Source: Gammaproteobacteria bacterium
GTDB lineage: Bacteria > Pseudomonadota > Gammaproteobacteria > Burkholderiales > Rhodocyclaceae
DNA length: 64,000 nucleotides
Assembly: GCA_018828385.1 (NCBI GenBank)
Contig: JAHJVE010000014.1
Span: forward strand, 114,776-178,775
Reading direction: 5' to 3'
Part shown: piece after piece, positions 45,223 through 55,586 of the stretch
How the letters are laid out: each line of letters begins with the position of its first letter
Numbering within the stretch: position 1 is the stretch's first letter
Notes under the pieces: generated by a model
What the model saw: only the letters and a program-made list of their open reading frames with translations
What the model was told of the DNA's origin: nothing
Databases searched by the model: none
Program-made: the position numbers and the translations under genes

Positions 45223-46175
45223 AAATCGTTGCCGCCGACTGGCAGCCCTACGCCCTGCCGCTCAAGCGCCCGTGGCGAACCAGTCGCGGCGAGTTTGATC
45301 AGCGTGAAGGCCGCCTGCTCCGCCTGCAATCGGCCGACGGCCTGACCGGCTGGGGCGACTGCGCCCCGCTGCCCGAATTCGGCATCAGCGAGGCATCGGC
45401 CACGGCCTTCGCCGAGGAATGCGCCCATCTCGACCTGATTGCCCAGCAAGCCGGGCTGCCGCTCAATGCCTGGCTCAGCGGCGAGCCGCCGGAGAGCAAT
45501 CTCACGGTCAACCGGAATTTTGGGCCAATTTTGAAATGTTCTCCCGACGCTCTGGCCGATGCCGCCGACGCCGGCTTCAGCCTCCTCAAGCTCAAAGTCG
45601 GTGCCGCCCAGGTCAATGATGAAATCGCCGCTCTGCACCACCTCGCTGGCGCCTTGCCCTCCGGGCTGAGCCTGCGCCTCGACGCCAACCGCGCCTGGAA
45701 CTTCGCCGAGGCGCAAAGCTTCATCGCCGCCTGCGCCGGCCTGCCCATCGAAGGCCTCGAAGAACCGCTGGCCGAACCGACGCCGGATTTACTGCAAAAA
45801 CTGCAGTCGACCGCAGCCTTCCCGCTGGCCATCGACGAATCGATCCATCTCCTCGACGCCCACTTTTTCCGCCATCCGCCGGTCCGCCGCATCGTCATCA
45901 AACCGGCTCGCCACGGCGGCCTGCTGGCCAGCGTCGAACTCGCCCTGCGCGCCCGCGCTTCGGGCATCGAGGTGATCATCACCTCCAGTCTGGAAAGCGC
46001 CTGCGGCCTGCTCGCCTGCGCCCATCTCGCCGCGTCCGTGGCGCCGGACGCCGTGCACGGCCTGGCCACGGCCGACTGGTTTACCGAAGACACCGGCAGT
46101 ACGCCAGCCATTGTCGGCGGTCAGTTGCAACTGCCGTCCAGCCCCGGGCTCGGCTTCCAATCCCGCCAGCCTTAA
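45219..46175 (+). CDS. menC: o-Succinylbenzoate synthase
   Basis: 318-aa enolase-superfamily enzyme dehydrating SHCHC to o-succinylbenzoate, upstream of MenB in the pathway. Seen: [17 protein letters not shown] at the start, LLKLKVG with the catalytic Lys pair, the metal ligands [18 protein letters not shown] and AIDESIHL, and the later VIKPARHGG lysine. GTG 45219 overlaps the menB stop. Repeat copy F lies within, read as [15 protein letters not shown] just before the catalytic barrel residues. Confidence 0.9.
   Translation: MKIVAADWQPYALPLKRPWRTSRGEFDQREGRLLRLQSADGLTGWGDCAPLPEFGISEASATAFAEECAHLDLIAQQAGLPLNAWLSGEPPESNLTVNRNFGPILKCSPDALADAADAGFSLLKLKVGAAQVNDEIAALHHLAGALPSGLSLRLDANRAWNFAEAQSFIAACAGLPIEGLEEPLAEPTPDLLQKLQSTAAFPLAIDESIHLLDAHFFRHPPVRRIVIKPARHGGLLASVELALRARASGIEVIITSSLESACGLLACAHLAASVAPDAVHGLATADWFTEDTGSTPAIVGGQLQLPSSPGLGFQSRQP
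45498..45537 (+). repeat. Dispersed 40-bp repeat, copy F (inside menC)
   Basis: Same strand as menC; core ACGGTCAACC then GGAATTTTGGGCCAATTTTG, a diverged middle, and GAAAT at the end. Translated in the frame TVNR, the same frame as copy H in pgeF. Confidence 0.8.
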
Positions 46176-46300
46176 GCTCCTCCGGCAGCCATCGCCAGGC
46201 GCCAATCTTTACGACATTTTTACGCCGGGATGGCGAGAATATTCATTGTTTTTAGACGCCACGACGTAGGCTGGAAATGTCGGATTGCGGAAAGAAAATC

Positions 46301-47835
46301 ATGAACAGCAAAAACCCCGTGGTCACCCCACTGCCAGAGCGTTTCAAGCCCTGGCAGCGCACGCTGCTCACGGTATTGGCGTGCACCGCAACCACGCTGG
46401 TGGCGACACCGTTGCTCGGCTATCTCGACCTGGCCAATATCGTCATGCTCTTTCTGCTCACGGTATTGCTCGTCGCCATCACGTTCGGACGCGGCAGCGC
46501 GGTGCTCGCCTCGGTTCTCGGCGTCCTGCTCTTCGACATCTTTTTCGTTCCGCCGCGCTTTTCGCTGGCCGTCGAAAACATCCAGTATCTGGTGACCTTT
46601 GCCGTCATGCTGATCACCGGCCTGATCACCGGCCAACTGGCCGCCGGCCTCAAACAGAAGGCGCGCGAAGCCCAGACCCGCGAACAACGCACGCTGGCGC
46701 TCTACGACGCTGCCCGGCAACTGGCCGGCGCGCTGACCCAGGCCCAGGTCGTCGATATCGCGCGCAGTTTCACGCAGGCCCAGCTTGAAGCGGAATCGCT
46801 CATTCTGCTGCCCGACGAGCACGGCCAGCCAACGCTGGCGACATCGTCCACATCGGCCTGCAAGGTCAATCCGCTACTCGCCAACATTGCCCAGGACAGC
46901 GGCAAGACGGTCCGCAACCATGAAATGCGGGGCCGCGGTCACGCCGCACTCTACCTGCCCTTGCGCGCCTCGATGCGGACCCGGGGTGTGCTCGCCATCG
47001 CCTTCCCGGCCGACGTCGTCAGCGTGCCCGACGAACACGTTGCCTTGCTTGAAGCCTTGGCCTCGCTCATCGGCATCGCCCTCGAACGGCTGCATTACGT
47101 GGACGTCGCCCAGTCGACGCAGCTCAAGATGGTTTCCGAGCGGCTGCGCAGCTCCATCCTGTCGGCGCTCTCACACGACTTGCGAACCCCGCTGACGGCG
47201 CTCGTCGGGCTGGCCGATTCGCTGTTCCTGGTCAAACCGGCGCTGCCCGACTCTGCCCTGGAAACCGCTCAGGCTATGCACGAACAGGCCGCCCGTCTGG
47301 CCAACCTGGTCGGCAACCTGCTCGACATGGCGCGCCTCAATGCCGGCGAAATCAATCTGCGCCGCGAGTGGCAACCGCTCGAGGAGGTCATCGGCGCCAG
47401 CATCAAGCTCATCGAAAGCGCGCTCGTTGCGCACCCGGTCAAGGTCAGTCTGCCGGCCGACCTGCCGCTGCTCGAATTCGATGCCGTGCTGGTCGAACGC
47501 GTCTTCTGCAATCTGCTCGAAAACGCGGCCAAGTACGCACCGCCGGACAGCACTATCGACATCACGGCGCAGCCAGTCGGCGAGTTTGTCGAAGTCGCCA
47601 TCAGCGACCGCGGCCCCGGCTTTGCGGAAACCGACAACGACCGGCTGTTCGACATGTTCGTGCGCGGCGACAGCGTTGGCGGCAAACCGGGCACCGGCCT
47701 CGGCCTGGCCATCTGCCGGGCCATTGTCGAAGCCCATGGCGGCACCATTCGCGCCAGCAATCGGCCGGAAGGCGGCGCCTGCGTCAGCTTCACCCTGCCG
47801 CGCGGCACGCCGCCCGTCCTTGAGGAGGAAAGCGT

Positions 47836-47839
<4 letters not shown>
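46301..47839 (+). CDS. KdpD-like sensor histidine kinase lacking the N-terminal KdpD domain
   Basis: 512-aa membrane kinase matching only the C-terminal half of KdpD: four closely spaced transmembrane segments of the DUF4118 type (about residues 20-110, LANIVMLFLLTVLLVAITFG, FDIFFVPPRFSLAV), a GAF-like domain, then an intact kinase (SHDLRTPLTALVGL, NLLENAAKY, SDRGPGF, GTGLGLAIC). The N-terminal KdpD and USP domains (about 370 residues in E. coli) are absent. ATG 46301 has GGAAAGA upstream; ATG 46277 is the alternative. kdpE overlaps its end by 4 bp and kup follows. Confidence 0.88.
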
Positions 47840-48528
<689 letters not shown>

Positions 48529-48537
48529 GGAAAACTC

Positions 48538-50415
48538 ATGCAAGTTAACGACAACAAGCGTCTGGCGACGCTGACCCTGGCCGCCCTCGGCATCGTCTAT
48601 GGCGACATCGGCACCAGCCCGCTCTACGCCATCAAGGAAGTTTTCGGCGGCAGCCACCACCCGGTCCCTATCACCCCGGACAACGTGCTCGGCGTGCTCT
48701 CGCTCTTCCTCTGGTCGCTGCTCACCGTCGTCACGCTGAAGTACGTGTCCTTCATCATGCGCGCCAACAACAAGGGTGAAGGCGGCATCATCGCGCTGAT
48801 GACGCTGGCCCTGCACAACGGCAACCCGGCGTCGCGCCGGCACAAACTGCTGATTGCCCTCGGCCTGTTCGGCGCCGCGCTGTTCTACGGCGACGGCGTG
48901 ATCACCCCGGCCATTTCGGTCCTCTCCGCCGTCGAAGGGCTGGAGATCATCACCCCGGCCTTCAAGCCCTATGTGCTGCCGATCACGCTGAGCATCCTGA
49001 TCGGCCTGTTCTTCTTCCAGCGTCGCGGGACGGCCAGCGTCGGCGCCCTGTTCGGGCCGATCATGGTGCTTTGGTTCGCCGTACTGGCGAGCTTCGGGGC
49101 GATGGCCATCATCGAGCACCCGGCCGTCCTGGCTGCGGTCAACCCGATTTACGGCCTCAATTTCCTGCTCGGCAATTCGGTCCTCGGCTTCTTCGCGCTC
49201 GGCGCCGTCGTCCTCTGCATCACCGGCGCCGAGGCGCTCTACGCCGACATGGGCCACTTCGGCGCCAAGCCGATCCGCTATGCCTGGCTGGGCTATGTGC
49301 TGCCGGCGCTGCTCATCAACTACTTCGGCCAGGGTGCCCTGCTGCTCGCCGACCCTACTACCGTCGAAAACCCGTTCTACCTGCTCGCCCCGGACTGGGC
49401 ACGCTATCCGCTGGTCATCCTGGCCACGGTGGCCACCATCATCGCCTCGCAGGCCGTCATCTCGGGCGCCTTCTCGATCACTCAGCAGGCCATCCAGCTC
49501 GGCTACACGCCGCGCCTCGAAATCCAGCACACCTCGGACCGCGAGATCGGCCAGATCTACCTGCCGGCCATCAACTGGCTACTGCTCATCGCCATCATCG
49601 GGCTGGTCATCGGTTTCGGCAGCTCCTCCAATCTGGCCGCGGCTTACGGCATCGCGGTAACCGGCACAATGCTGATCACCAACCTGCTCGCCATCGCCGT
49701 CGCCATCCGCCTCTGGCAGTGGAGCCCGTGGCGTGCCGTGCTCGGCGCCCTGCCCTTCATCGTCATCGACCTCGGCTTCTTCCTCGCCAATTCGGTCAAG
49801 ATTCCCGACGGCGGCTGGTTCCCGCTCGCCTTCGGACTCGGTGTCTTCATCCTGCTCACCACCTGGAAACGCGGCCGCGAACTGCTGCATGATCGACTGG
49901 CCGCCGATGCGCTGGAACTCGCCCCGTTCGTGGCCGACATGAGCGCCAGCGGAATCGAGCGGGTGCCCGGCACGGCGATCTTCCTGACGCCGAATCCGGA
50001 AGCCGTTCCGCACGCCATGCTGCACAGCCTCAAGCACTTCAAGACGCTGCACGAACAGGTGGTGGTTCTCAGCGTCTCGGTGTTCGACGTACCGTATGTT
50101 CCGGATATTGACCGCATCGAAGTGCGCAAGCTGGCCGGTAACTTCTCGCAGGTCGTCGTCCAGTACGGCTACAAGGACGAACCCGACATTCCGGCCGCCC
50201 TGACGCTATGCAGCAAGGCCGGGGTGAGCATCGACATGATGGACGCGTCCTTCTTCCTCGGCCGCGAAACGCTGATTCCGAAACTTAAATCGGACATGGC
50301 CTACTGGCGCGAACTGCTCTTCGTTGCCATGTTCCGCAACGCCGGCAGCGCGACGGCCTACTTCAAGATTCCGTCGAATCGTGTGGTCGAATTGGGGGCG
50401 CAGATCGTGCTGTAA
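48538..50415 (+). CDS. kup: Kup potassium transporter
   Basis: 625-aa inner-membrane K+ uptake protein, 12 hydrophobic segments and a C-terminal cytosolic domain. Seen: GIVYGDIGTSPLYAIKE at the start, GEGGIIALMTLA, FYGDGVITPAISVLSAVEGL and ITGAEALYADMGHFG, all Kup signatures. Transcribed with the KdpDE-like pair, suggesting K+- or turgor-responsive control, which is unusual for Kup. Repeat copy G follows the stop. Confidence 0.95.
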   Translation: MQVNDNKRLATLTLAALGIVYGDIGTSPLYAIKEVFGGSHHPVPITPDNVLGVLSLFLWSLLTVVTLKYVSFIMRANNKGEGGIIALMTLALHNGNPASRRHKLLIALGLFGAALFYGDGVITPAISVLSAVEGLEIITPAFKPYVLPITLSILIGLFFFQRRGTASVGALFGPIMVLWFAVLASFGAMAIIEHPAVLAAVNPIYGLNFLLGNSVLGFFALGAVVLCITGAEALYADMGHFGAKPIRYAWLGYVLPALLINYFGQGALLLADPTTVENPFYLLAPDWARYPLVILATVATIIASQAVISGAFSITQQAIQLGYTPRLEIQHTSDREIGQIYLPAINWLLLIAIIGLVIGFGSSSNLAAAYGIAVTGTMLITNLLAIAVAIRLWQWSPWRAVLGALPFIVIDLGFFLANSVKIPDGGWFPLAFGLGVFILLTTWKRGRELLHDRLAADALELAPFVADMSASGIERVPGTAIFLTPNPEAVPHAMLHSLKHFKTLHEQVVVLSVSVFDVPYVPDIDRIEVRKLAGNFSQVVVQYGYKDEPDIPAALTLCSKAGVSIDMMDASFFLGRETLIPKLKSDMAYWRELLFVAMFRNAGSATAYFKIPSNRVVELGAQIVL

Positions 50416-50420
50416 CCGGC

Positions 50421-50460
50421 TTTGCTACGGTCAACCGGAAAAAACAGCCAAAATTGAAAT
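50421..50460 (+). repeat. Dispersed 40-bp repeat, copy G (intergenic)
   Basis: TTGCTACGGTCAACCGGAAA followed by the A run, CAGCCAAAATTGAAAT. It starts 5 bp after the kup stop and lies between convergent kup and phaR. Same strand as kup. Confidence 0.85.
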
Positions 50461-50497
50461 GCGCAGTGGCGGGCAGATCAACTTCCCGCAAAGCCCT

Positions 50498-51055
50498 TTA
50501 TTCGGGCTTCTCACCCGGGTTGTACTGAAAACCCGTGAACATGGTCCGCGTCTGGTTTTGCATCTGGTCCTGCATCGACTGGAACATTTTCTTCGACTGA
50601 TCCATATAGGCCGTCATCATGTTCTGCATGGCCGGCTGCTGGAAATTCAGGAACTGGTTCCAGAAATCCGCCTGCATGTGGGTGTTGTCGCCGCCATTCG
50701 GGCCATACATGGTCTTCGACTGCTCCTGCAACTTGCCCTGGAAGTCCACGAAGGTCTTCATGTTGTTTTCCAGATACTTGCCGAGCATGCCCTGCATCGT
50801 GCTGCCGTAGAAACGGATGAAGCCGGAAAGCAGTTCGCTCGAGAACAGCGGCATGCCGCCCGACTCTTCTTCGAGAATGATCTGAAGCAGGATGCTGCGC
50901 GTCAGGTCTTCATCGGTCTTGGCGTCGAGCACCTTGAAAACTTCGAACTTGAGAACCAGCTCCTTCACGTCACCCAGCGTGATGTACGCACTCGTCTTGG
51001 TATCGTATAAACGACGATTGGGGTATTTCTTGATCAGGCGTACCGGTTCCGTCAT
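50498..51055 (-). CDS. phaR: PHA synthesis repressor PhaR
   Basis: 185-aa DNA- and PHB-binding repressor that senses polymer and controls phasin and pha genes. The N-terminal domain LIKKYPNRRLYDTKTSAYITL is diagnostic. The C-terminal half is rich in Met, Gln and Phe (MQNMMTAYMDQSKKMF), the granule-binding type. It is the last gene of the reverse-strand pha cluster, separated from phaB1 by 131 bp with a terminator, so it probably has its own promoter. Confidence 0.95.
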   Translation of the reverse strand: MTEPVRLIKKYPNRRLYDTKTSAYITLGDVKELVLKFEVFKVLDAKTDEDLTRSILLQIILEEESGGMPLFSSELLSGFIRFYGSTMQGMLGKYLENNMKTFVDFQGKLQEQSKTMYGPNGGDNTHMQADFWNQFLNFQQPAMQNMMTAYMDQSKKMFQSMQDQMQNQTRTMFTGFQYNPGEKPE

Positions 51056-51102
51056 GCTTTGATCCTTCAGGACAGGTTTGTGTGCAGTGCAACATTATAG
51101 CA

Positions 51103-51131
51103 ATAAAAACGGGCGCTTATGGGCGCCCGTT
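51103..51131 (-). terminator. Terminator after phaB1
   Basis: Stem AACGGGCGC (51108-51116) / GCGCCCGTT (51123-51131), followed on the minus strand by TTTTATTG. It ends the phaC-phaB2-phaB1 transcript before phaR. Confidence 0.85.
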
Positions 51132-51186
51132 CCTGTTGCATTGCAGAATTCCGGCAAGATTTCATGCCGAATGCCGCAATCCTGTA

Positions 51187-51930
51187 TTACTGGTAGTACA
51201 GACCGCCGTTGATGTTCATCGTGGCGCCGGTCATGAAGGCCGCCAGATCGGAAGCCAGGTAGGCGCAGGCGCCACCGATTTCTTCCGGCTTGGCCAGACG
51301 CTTCATCGGCACGGTGTCGATGATCGACTGCAGAACTTCCGGCTTGATCGCCATGACCATCTTGGTGGCAACATAGCCCGGGCAGATGGCGTTAACCGTC
51401 ACGCCCTTGGCGGCCAGTTCGGCAGCCAGTGCCTTGGAGAAGCCGATCACACCAGCCTTGGCAGCGGAGTAGTTGGTCTGACCAGCCTGACCCTTGACGC
51501 CATTGACCGAGGAGATGTTGATGATGCGGCCCCAGCCACGCTCGGCCATCTTCGCGGAGACTTGCTTGGTCATGTTGAACAGCGAGGTCAGGTTGGTGGC
51601 GATAACTGCATCCCAGCCGTCCTTTTCCATCTTGGCGAACATGCGGTCACGGGTGATACCGGCATTGTTCACGAGGATGTCGACCTGGCCGCAAGCGGCT
51701 TCGGCTTCGGCAACCATCTTCTGGCAGTCTTCGAGCGACGAAACGTCGCCGGCGACACAGACGAAATCCTTGAAGCCAGCTTCAGCCATTTCAGCCAGCC
51801 AGGCATCCTTGTTGTCGAATTGCGGATGGTAAGAAGCGACCACCTTGTGGCCCGCCTTGGCCAGTTCCTGACAGATTGCGGTTCCAAGACCACCCATAGC
51901 GCCGGTAACGAGAGCAACACGTTGAGTCAT
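51187..51930 (-). CDS. phaB: Acetoacetyl-CoA reductase, copy 1
   Basis: 247-aa NADPH-dependent short-chain dehydrogenase making (R)-3-hydroxybutyryl-CoA for PHB. Seen: TGAMGGLG nucleotide-binding loop, NNAGITRD, the catalytic Ser/Tyr/Lys in INISSVNG and YSAAKAG, and PGYVATKMV. It is preceded by a close paralogue (51979-52719) 48 bp upstream on the same strand. No phaA lies in the window. Confidence 0.93.
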   Translation of the reverse strand: MTQRVALVTGAMGGLGTAICQELAKAGHKVVASYHPQFDNKDAWLAEMAEAGFKDFVCVAGDVSSLEDCQKMVAEAEAACGQVDILVNNAGITRDRMFAKMEKDGWDAVIATNLTSLFNMTKQVSAKMAERGWGRIINISSVNGVKGQAGQTNYSAAKAGVIGFSKALAAELAAKGVTVNAICPGYVATKMVMAIKPEVLQSIIDTVPMKRLAKPEEIGGACAYLASDLAAFMTGATMNINGGLYYQ

Positions 51931-51978
51931 AGTTATTCCTTCCTGTTGTTAAATAGAGCGGGGTAAAAATTGCAGCGA

Positions 51979-52719
51979 TCAGTACATGTGCTGGCCGCCG
52001 TTGATGGAAATATTGGCCCCGGTCACGAACGCCGCCTCATCAGAAGCGAGGTAGGCGACAAGGCCGGCGATTTCTTCCGGCTTGCCCAGTCGATTGACCG
52101 GGATTTGCGGCAGAATTTTGGAATCGAGAATTTCCTGCGGGATGGCGGTCACCATCTTGGTGCCGATATAACCCGGTGAAATGGTATTAACCGTCACGCC
52201 CTGCTTGGCCACTTCCAGGGCCAGCGCCTTGGTGAAACCATGCATACCGGCCTTCGCAGCCGAATAGTTGGTCTGCCCGAAGGCGCCCTTCTGGCCATTG
52301 ACTGAACCGACATTGATGACCCGCCCCCACTTGCGCTCGACCATCCCTTCCATGACCTGCTTGGTCATGTTGAAAACCGAATCAAGGTTGGTGTGAATGA
52401 CGGCATCCCAGTCGCCCTTGGTCATCTTCTTGAAAGTCATGTCACGCGTGATGCCGGCATTGTTAACCAGCACATCAACCGGGCCGACTTCATTGGTAAC
52501 CGTTTCGACACACGCACGAGCCGATTCAAAATCGGTCACATCGCACGGGTAGGCCATGAAACCGTACCCCATGTTGTTCATTCCCTTGAGCCAATCCTGA
52601 ACCTTGGCATTACCTGGCGAATAGGTCGTAACGACCTTGAAACCCAGTGCGGCCAGCTTGATGCAAACGGCCTCGCCAAGACCGCCCATTCCTCCAGTAA
52701 CCAGTGCAACTCGCGACAT
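51979..52719 (-). CDS. phaB: Acetoacetyl-CoA reductase, copy 2
   Basis: 246-aa paralogue of copy 1 with the same motifs: TGGMGGLG, NNAGITRD, NVGSVNGQKGAFGQ, YSAAKAG and PGYIGTKMV. ATG 52719 has GAGGGG upstream; a longer in-frame start at 52803 inside phaC was rejected. It lies 22 bp after phaC, so it is surely cotranscribed. The pair arose by tandem duplication, and sequence differences are spread throughout, so it is not recent. Confidence 0.93.
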   Translation of the reverse strand: MSRVALVTGGMGGLGEAVCIKLAALGFKVVTTYSPGNAKVQDWLKGMNNMGYGFMAYPCDVTDFESARACVETVTNEVGPVDVLVNNAGITRDMTFKKMTKGDWDAVIHTNLDSVFNMTKQVMEGMVERKWGRVINVGSVNGQKGAFGQTNYSAAKAGMHGFTKALALEVAKQGVTVNTISPGYIGTKMVTAIPQEILDSKILPQIPVNRLGKPEEIAGLVAYLASDEAAFVTGANISINGGQHMY

Positions 52720-52741
52720 TGTTATACCCCTCGAGAAATTT

Positions 52742-54520
52742 TTATACTGCGCGTTCCTTGACGTATCTGCCCGGCGCCGGTTCGATCGGCTTGTATTTGG
52801 CACTCCCTGGTTTACGCGGCGCCCGCTGTTCTCCTGACAACGGTTTGAGCCAGCCGGCCCAGTCGGCCCACCAGCTACCCTTCCTCTCTTCTGCCGTGGT
52901 CAACCACCCCTCGGCGTCGTTTTTGACATCTTCATTGACCCAATAGCTGCGCTTGTTCTTGCTGACCGGATTGATCACGCCGGCGATATGGCCGGAAGCG
53001 CCCAGCACAAAGCGGCTCTTGCCACCGAGCAGACGCGTACTCAGGTAGGCCGATTGCCACGGAACGATGTGATCCTCGCGCGTCGCCAGCAAATAAACCG
53101 GCATGTCAAGCTGACCGAGATCGACCTTGGTCCCGCACATGTCGAGCTTGCCCGGCATACGCAGGTTGTTTTCGAGGTACATGTTGCGCATGTACCAGCA
53201 CGCAAACGGACCCGGCAGGTTGGTCGAATCGGAATTCCAGTACAACAGGTCGAAAGCCTGCGGCTTCTGGCCTTTCAGGTAATTGCCGGTAACGTAGTTC
53301 CAGACTAGGTCGTTGGCGCGCAGGAAGGAGAAAGTATTTGCCAGGTCACGGGCGGGCAGCAGCCCCCCCTTGCCGATGGTGCCTTCGCGCGCGGCAACAC
53401 CTTTCTCGTCAATAAACAGGCCAATTTCACCCGTGTCGGAGAAATCGAGCAGCGTCGTCAGCAAGGTCAACGAAGCAACGGGATCTTCCCCGCGCGCCTT
53501 GAGAACGGCCAGCGCTGAAGTCAAAATCGTGCCGCCAACACAGAAACCGAGCGCATTGACCTGTTTGACCTTGGTGATTTCACGGGCAACACGCAACGCG
53601 ACGATCGGGCCGTTTTCGAGATAATCGTCCCAGCTGGCATGCCCAAGATCTTCCTTAGGGTTGCGCCAGGAAACCAGAAACACCGTATTGCCCTGCTCGA
53701 CCATGAAGCGGATCAGCGAATTGTCCGGTTGCAGGTCCATGATGTAGAACTTGTTGATGCACGGTGGCACGACGAGCAGCGGCCGCGTGCCAACCTTGGG
53801 CGTCAGCGGCGCGTACTGGATGAGCTGCATGAGCTCGTTTTCGTAGACAACGGCGCCCTCGGTCGTCGCGATATTCTTGCCGACTTCGAACACCGATTCG
53901 TCGGTCATCGAGATACGGCCCTTCTCGAAATCCTTGAGCAGGTTGTTGATGCCATCGGTGATGCTCTGGCCCTTGGTTTCCAGCGCCAGCTTGATGAATT
54001 CGGGATTGGTCGCGGCAAAATTGGAGGGGGCCATCGCGTCGGCCATCTGGCGCGCCAGAAAGCGCATGCGCTCCTTGGCTTTTGCGTCCTCAGCCGGAAT
54101 CACTTCGACCACCTGCTTGAGATACTGGGTGTTGAGCAAATAGGCTTGATGCAGGTAATCGTAGATCGGACTTTCTTTCCACTCGGGAGCCGAGAAACGA
54201 CGGTCACCCGACTCGGGCGCCACCTTGAAAGCCGGGTCCTGTCCGGGTTTCTTGTTCAGCACTGCCTGCCAGAGCGACATCTGTTGATCCATGAACTGCT
54301 TTTGCAGCGCTGTCAGTGCCTGCGGCTCGACCTGAGGAGGGGTTGCACCGGTCTGGGAACCGGCCTTGCCGAGATAGTCCATGAACTGCTGCATCATATT
54401 CTGTCCGGCCTGCATGAACTGAGCGGCAGAACCCGCGAATGCGTCGTTATTGTTCGATCCCTGCGCCATGGGAAGACTCGTCTCTAGTGTTGTCGGGGTT
54501 TGAGCCTTTGGATTCTCCAT
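52742..54520 (-). CDS. phaC: Class I poly(3-hydroxyalkanoate) synthase
   Basis: 592-aa polymerase that elongates PHB on granules. Seen: the lipase-like box LGFCVGGTIL with the catalytic Cys, the Asp in TREDHIVPW and the His in GASGHIAGV, an intact triad, and KRSYWVNED. The N-terminal region, rich in Met/Gln, is the variable class I domain. ATG 54520 gives full length; ATG 54469 (MAQGSNNND) is an alternative, and neither has a clear ribosome-binding site. First gene of phaC-phaB2-phaB1. Confidence 0.95.
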   Translation of the reverse strand: MENPKAQTPTTLETSLPMAQGSNNNDAFAGSAAQFMQAGQNMMQQFMDYLGKAGSQTGATPPQVEPQALTALQKQFMDQQMSLWQAVLNKKPGQDPAFKVAPESGDRRFSAPEWKESPIYDYLHQAYLLNTQYLKQVVEVIPAEDAKAKERMRFLARQMADAMAPSNFAATNPEFIKLALETKGQSITDGINNLLKDFEKGRISMTDESVFEVGKNIATTEGAVVYENELMQLIQYAPLTPKVGTRPLLVVPPCINKFYIMDLQPDNSLIRFMVEQGNTVFLVSWRNPKEDLGHASWDDYLENGPIVALRVAREITKVKQVNALGFCVGGTILTSALAVLKARGEDPVASLTLLTTLLDFSDTGEIGLFIDEKGVAAREGTIGKGGLLPARDLANTFSFLRANDLVWNYVTGNYLKGQKPQAFDLLYWNSDSTNLPGPFACWYMRNMYLENNLRMPGKLDMCGTKVDLGQLDMPVYLLATREDHIVPWQSAYLSTRLLGGKSRFVLGASGHIAGVINPVSKNKRSYWVNEDVKNDAEGWLTTAEERKGSWWADWAGWLKPLSGEQRAPRKPGSAKYKPIEPAPGRYVKERAV

Positions 54521-54582
54521 ACCCGATTCGGGGCTGTCAATGAATTTGCATGCATAATCAGGCCCTCTTCAAGGCACCCATT

Positions 54583-54813
54583 ATGTACATTGTTGCAATC
54601 GGCTGGCTCTACGTAACATTGTTGATTGCCGCCAACGAACCCAGCATCGTTGCCGGCATCGTTTCCTTCCTGTTTTACGGGCTTATGCCCTGTTCCTTGC
54701 TGCTCTGGCTGGGCGGCAGCAAGGCCAGGCGACAACGCCGGGCGCATCGGGAATCACTCGCCAACCAGCGCCTGAACGATGGCGATGGAGGCGATCCCCG
54801 AACCGATCAATAG
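54583..54813 (+). CDS. Small membrane protein, end antisense to the ZIP gene
   Basis: 76-aa protein with one or two hydrophobic segments (IVAIGWLYVTLLIAA and IVSFLFYGLMPCSLLLWL) and a basic, Arg-rich C-terminal part. No family recognised beyond a general resemblance to small betaproteobacterial membrane proteins. ATG 54583 is used; an in-frame start lies at 54550. The last 60 bp overlap the 3' end of the convergent ZIP gene, and the stretch where they overlap (NDGDGGDPRTDQ) looks less natural. Confidence 0.6.
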   Translation: MYIVAIGWLYVTLLIAANEPSIVAGIVSFLFYGLMPCSLLLWLGGSKARRQRRAHRESLANQRLNDGDGGDPRTDQ

Positions 54814-55521
54814 CACCTGCAGGATCGACTCTTTGAGCTCTGAACGCTTGTGCAGACCGGGAATAAGGTCGGCCACCGCGACGTAGATCATGCTGGCGGC
54901 GCCCAAGGCGAGCAACGACGGAATCCACTCAGTCAATTCGGCCAGGGCGAAATAGGCCAGCATGGCGCCGACCATCGTAGCCAGGCTGGAAAGCAGGTTG
55001 AAGGCCAGCGCCCGGACCTTGCTGTAGCCGGAATGCAGCAGGATCAGGTAGTCGCCGACCTCCTGCGGAATTTCATGGGCGATGATGGCCATCGCTGTAA
55101 CAATGCCAAGTTCGGTACTTTGCAAAAAAGCGGCGGCAATCAGGATGCCGTCGACAAAATTGTGGAAAGTGTCGCCGACCAGGATAAGCAGGCCGGAACG
55201 CCCGTGATCATGGGCCGGCGCGTGAGCATCGTGCGCCTCGCAGTGGTCGTGGTGGCAGTGGCGCCAGAGGACCAGCTTTTCGAGCACGAAAAAAGCCATG
55301 ATGCCGAACAGCACGGTTGCTGTCGTCCGATGCACATCGCCATGCTCCAGCGCATGCGGCAGGATTTCCAGGAAAGCCGCGCCAAGCAGGGCACCGATCG
55401 CATAGGAGATCAGCATGCTGATCCGATGCGCGCCAAGGGCGACGCTCAGCGCCGCTGCGGCGCCGACACTGAGGGCGCCGCCAGCCAGCGAGACGGCAAT
55501 GATCCAGGATAGAGTACTCAC
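54754..55521 (-). CDS. ZIP family metal transporter
   Basis: 255-aa inner-membrane divalent metal importer or exporter of the ZIP/ZupT family. Eight hydrophobic segments are expected. The metal-site motifs are clear: DTFHNFVDG and AHEIPQEVGD in segments IV and V. The cytoplasmic loop is histidine-rich (HCHHDHCEAHDAHAPAHDHG), typical of zinc-binding loops. It is divergent from nothing close by, with 65 bp to the phytochrome gene stop. Confidence 0.92.
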   Translation of the reverse strand: MSTLSWIIAVSLAGGALSVGAAAALSVALGAHRISMLISYAIGALLGAAFLEILPHALEHGDVHRTTATVLFGIMAFFVLEKLVLWRHCHHDHCEAHDAHAPAHDHGRSGLLILVGDTFHNFVDGILIAAAFLQSTELGIVTAMAIIAHEIPQEVGDYLILLHSGYSKVRALAFNLLSSLATMVGAMLAYFALAELTEWIPSLLALGAASMIYVAVADLIPGLHKRSELKESILQVLLIGSGIASIAIVQALVGE

Positions 55522-55586
55522 GAAAATTCGCTACTTGGGAAAGGCGCGGATTATACGCCCTCGATTCGGCATTCATCGCCACGGGA

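Noticed and set aside
49137..49170. Near-match to the 40-bp repeat inside kup (GCGGTCAACCCGATTTACGG)
   Set aside because: It lacks the invariant ACGGTCAACC core, and the residues AVNPIYGLNFL are conserved in Kup proteins, so it is ordinary coding sequence.
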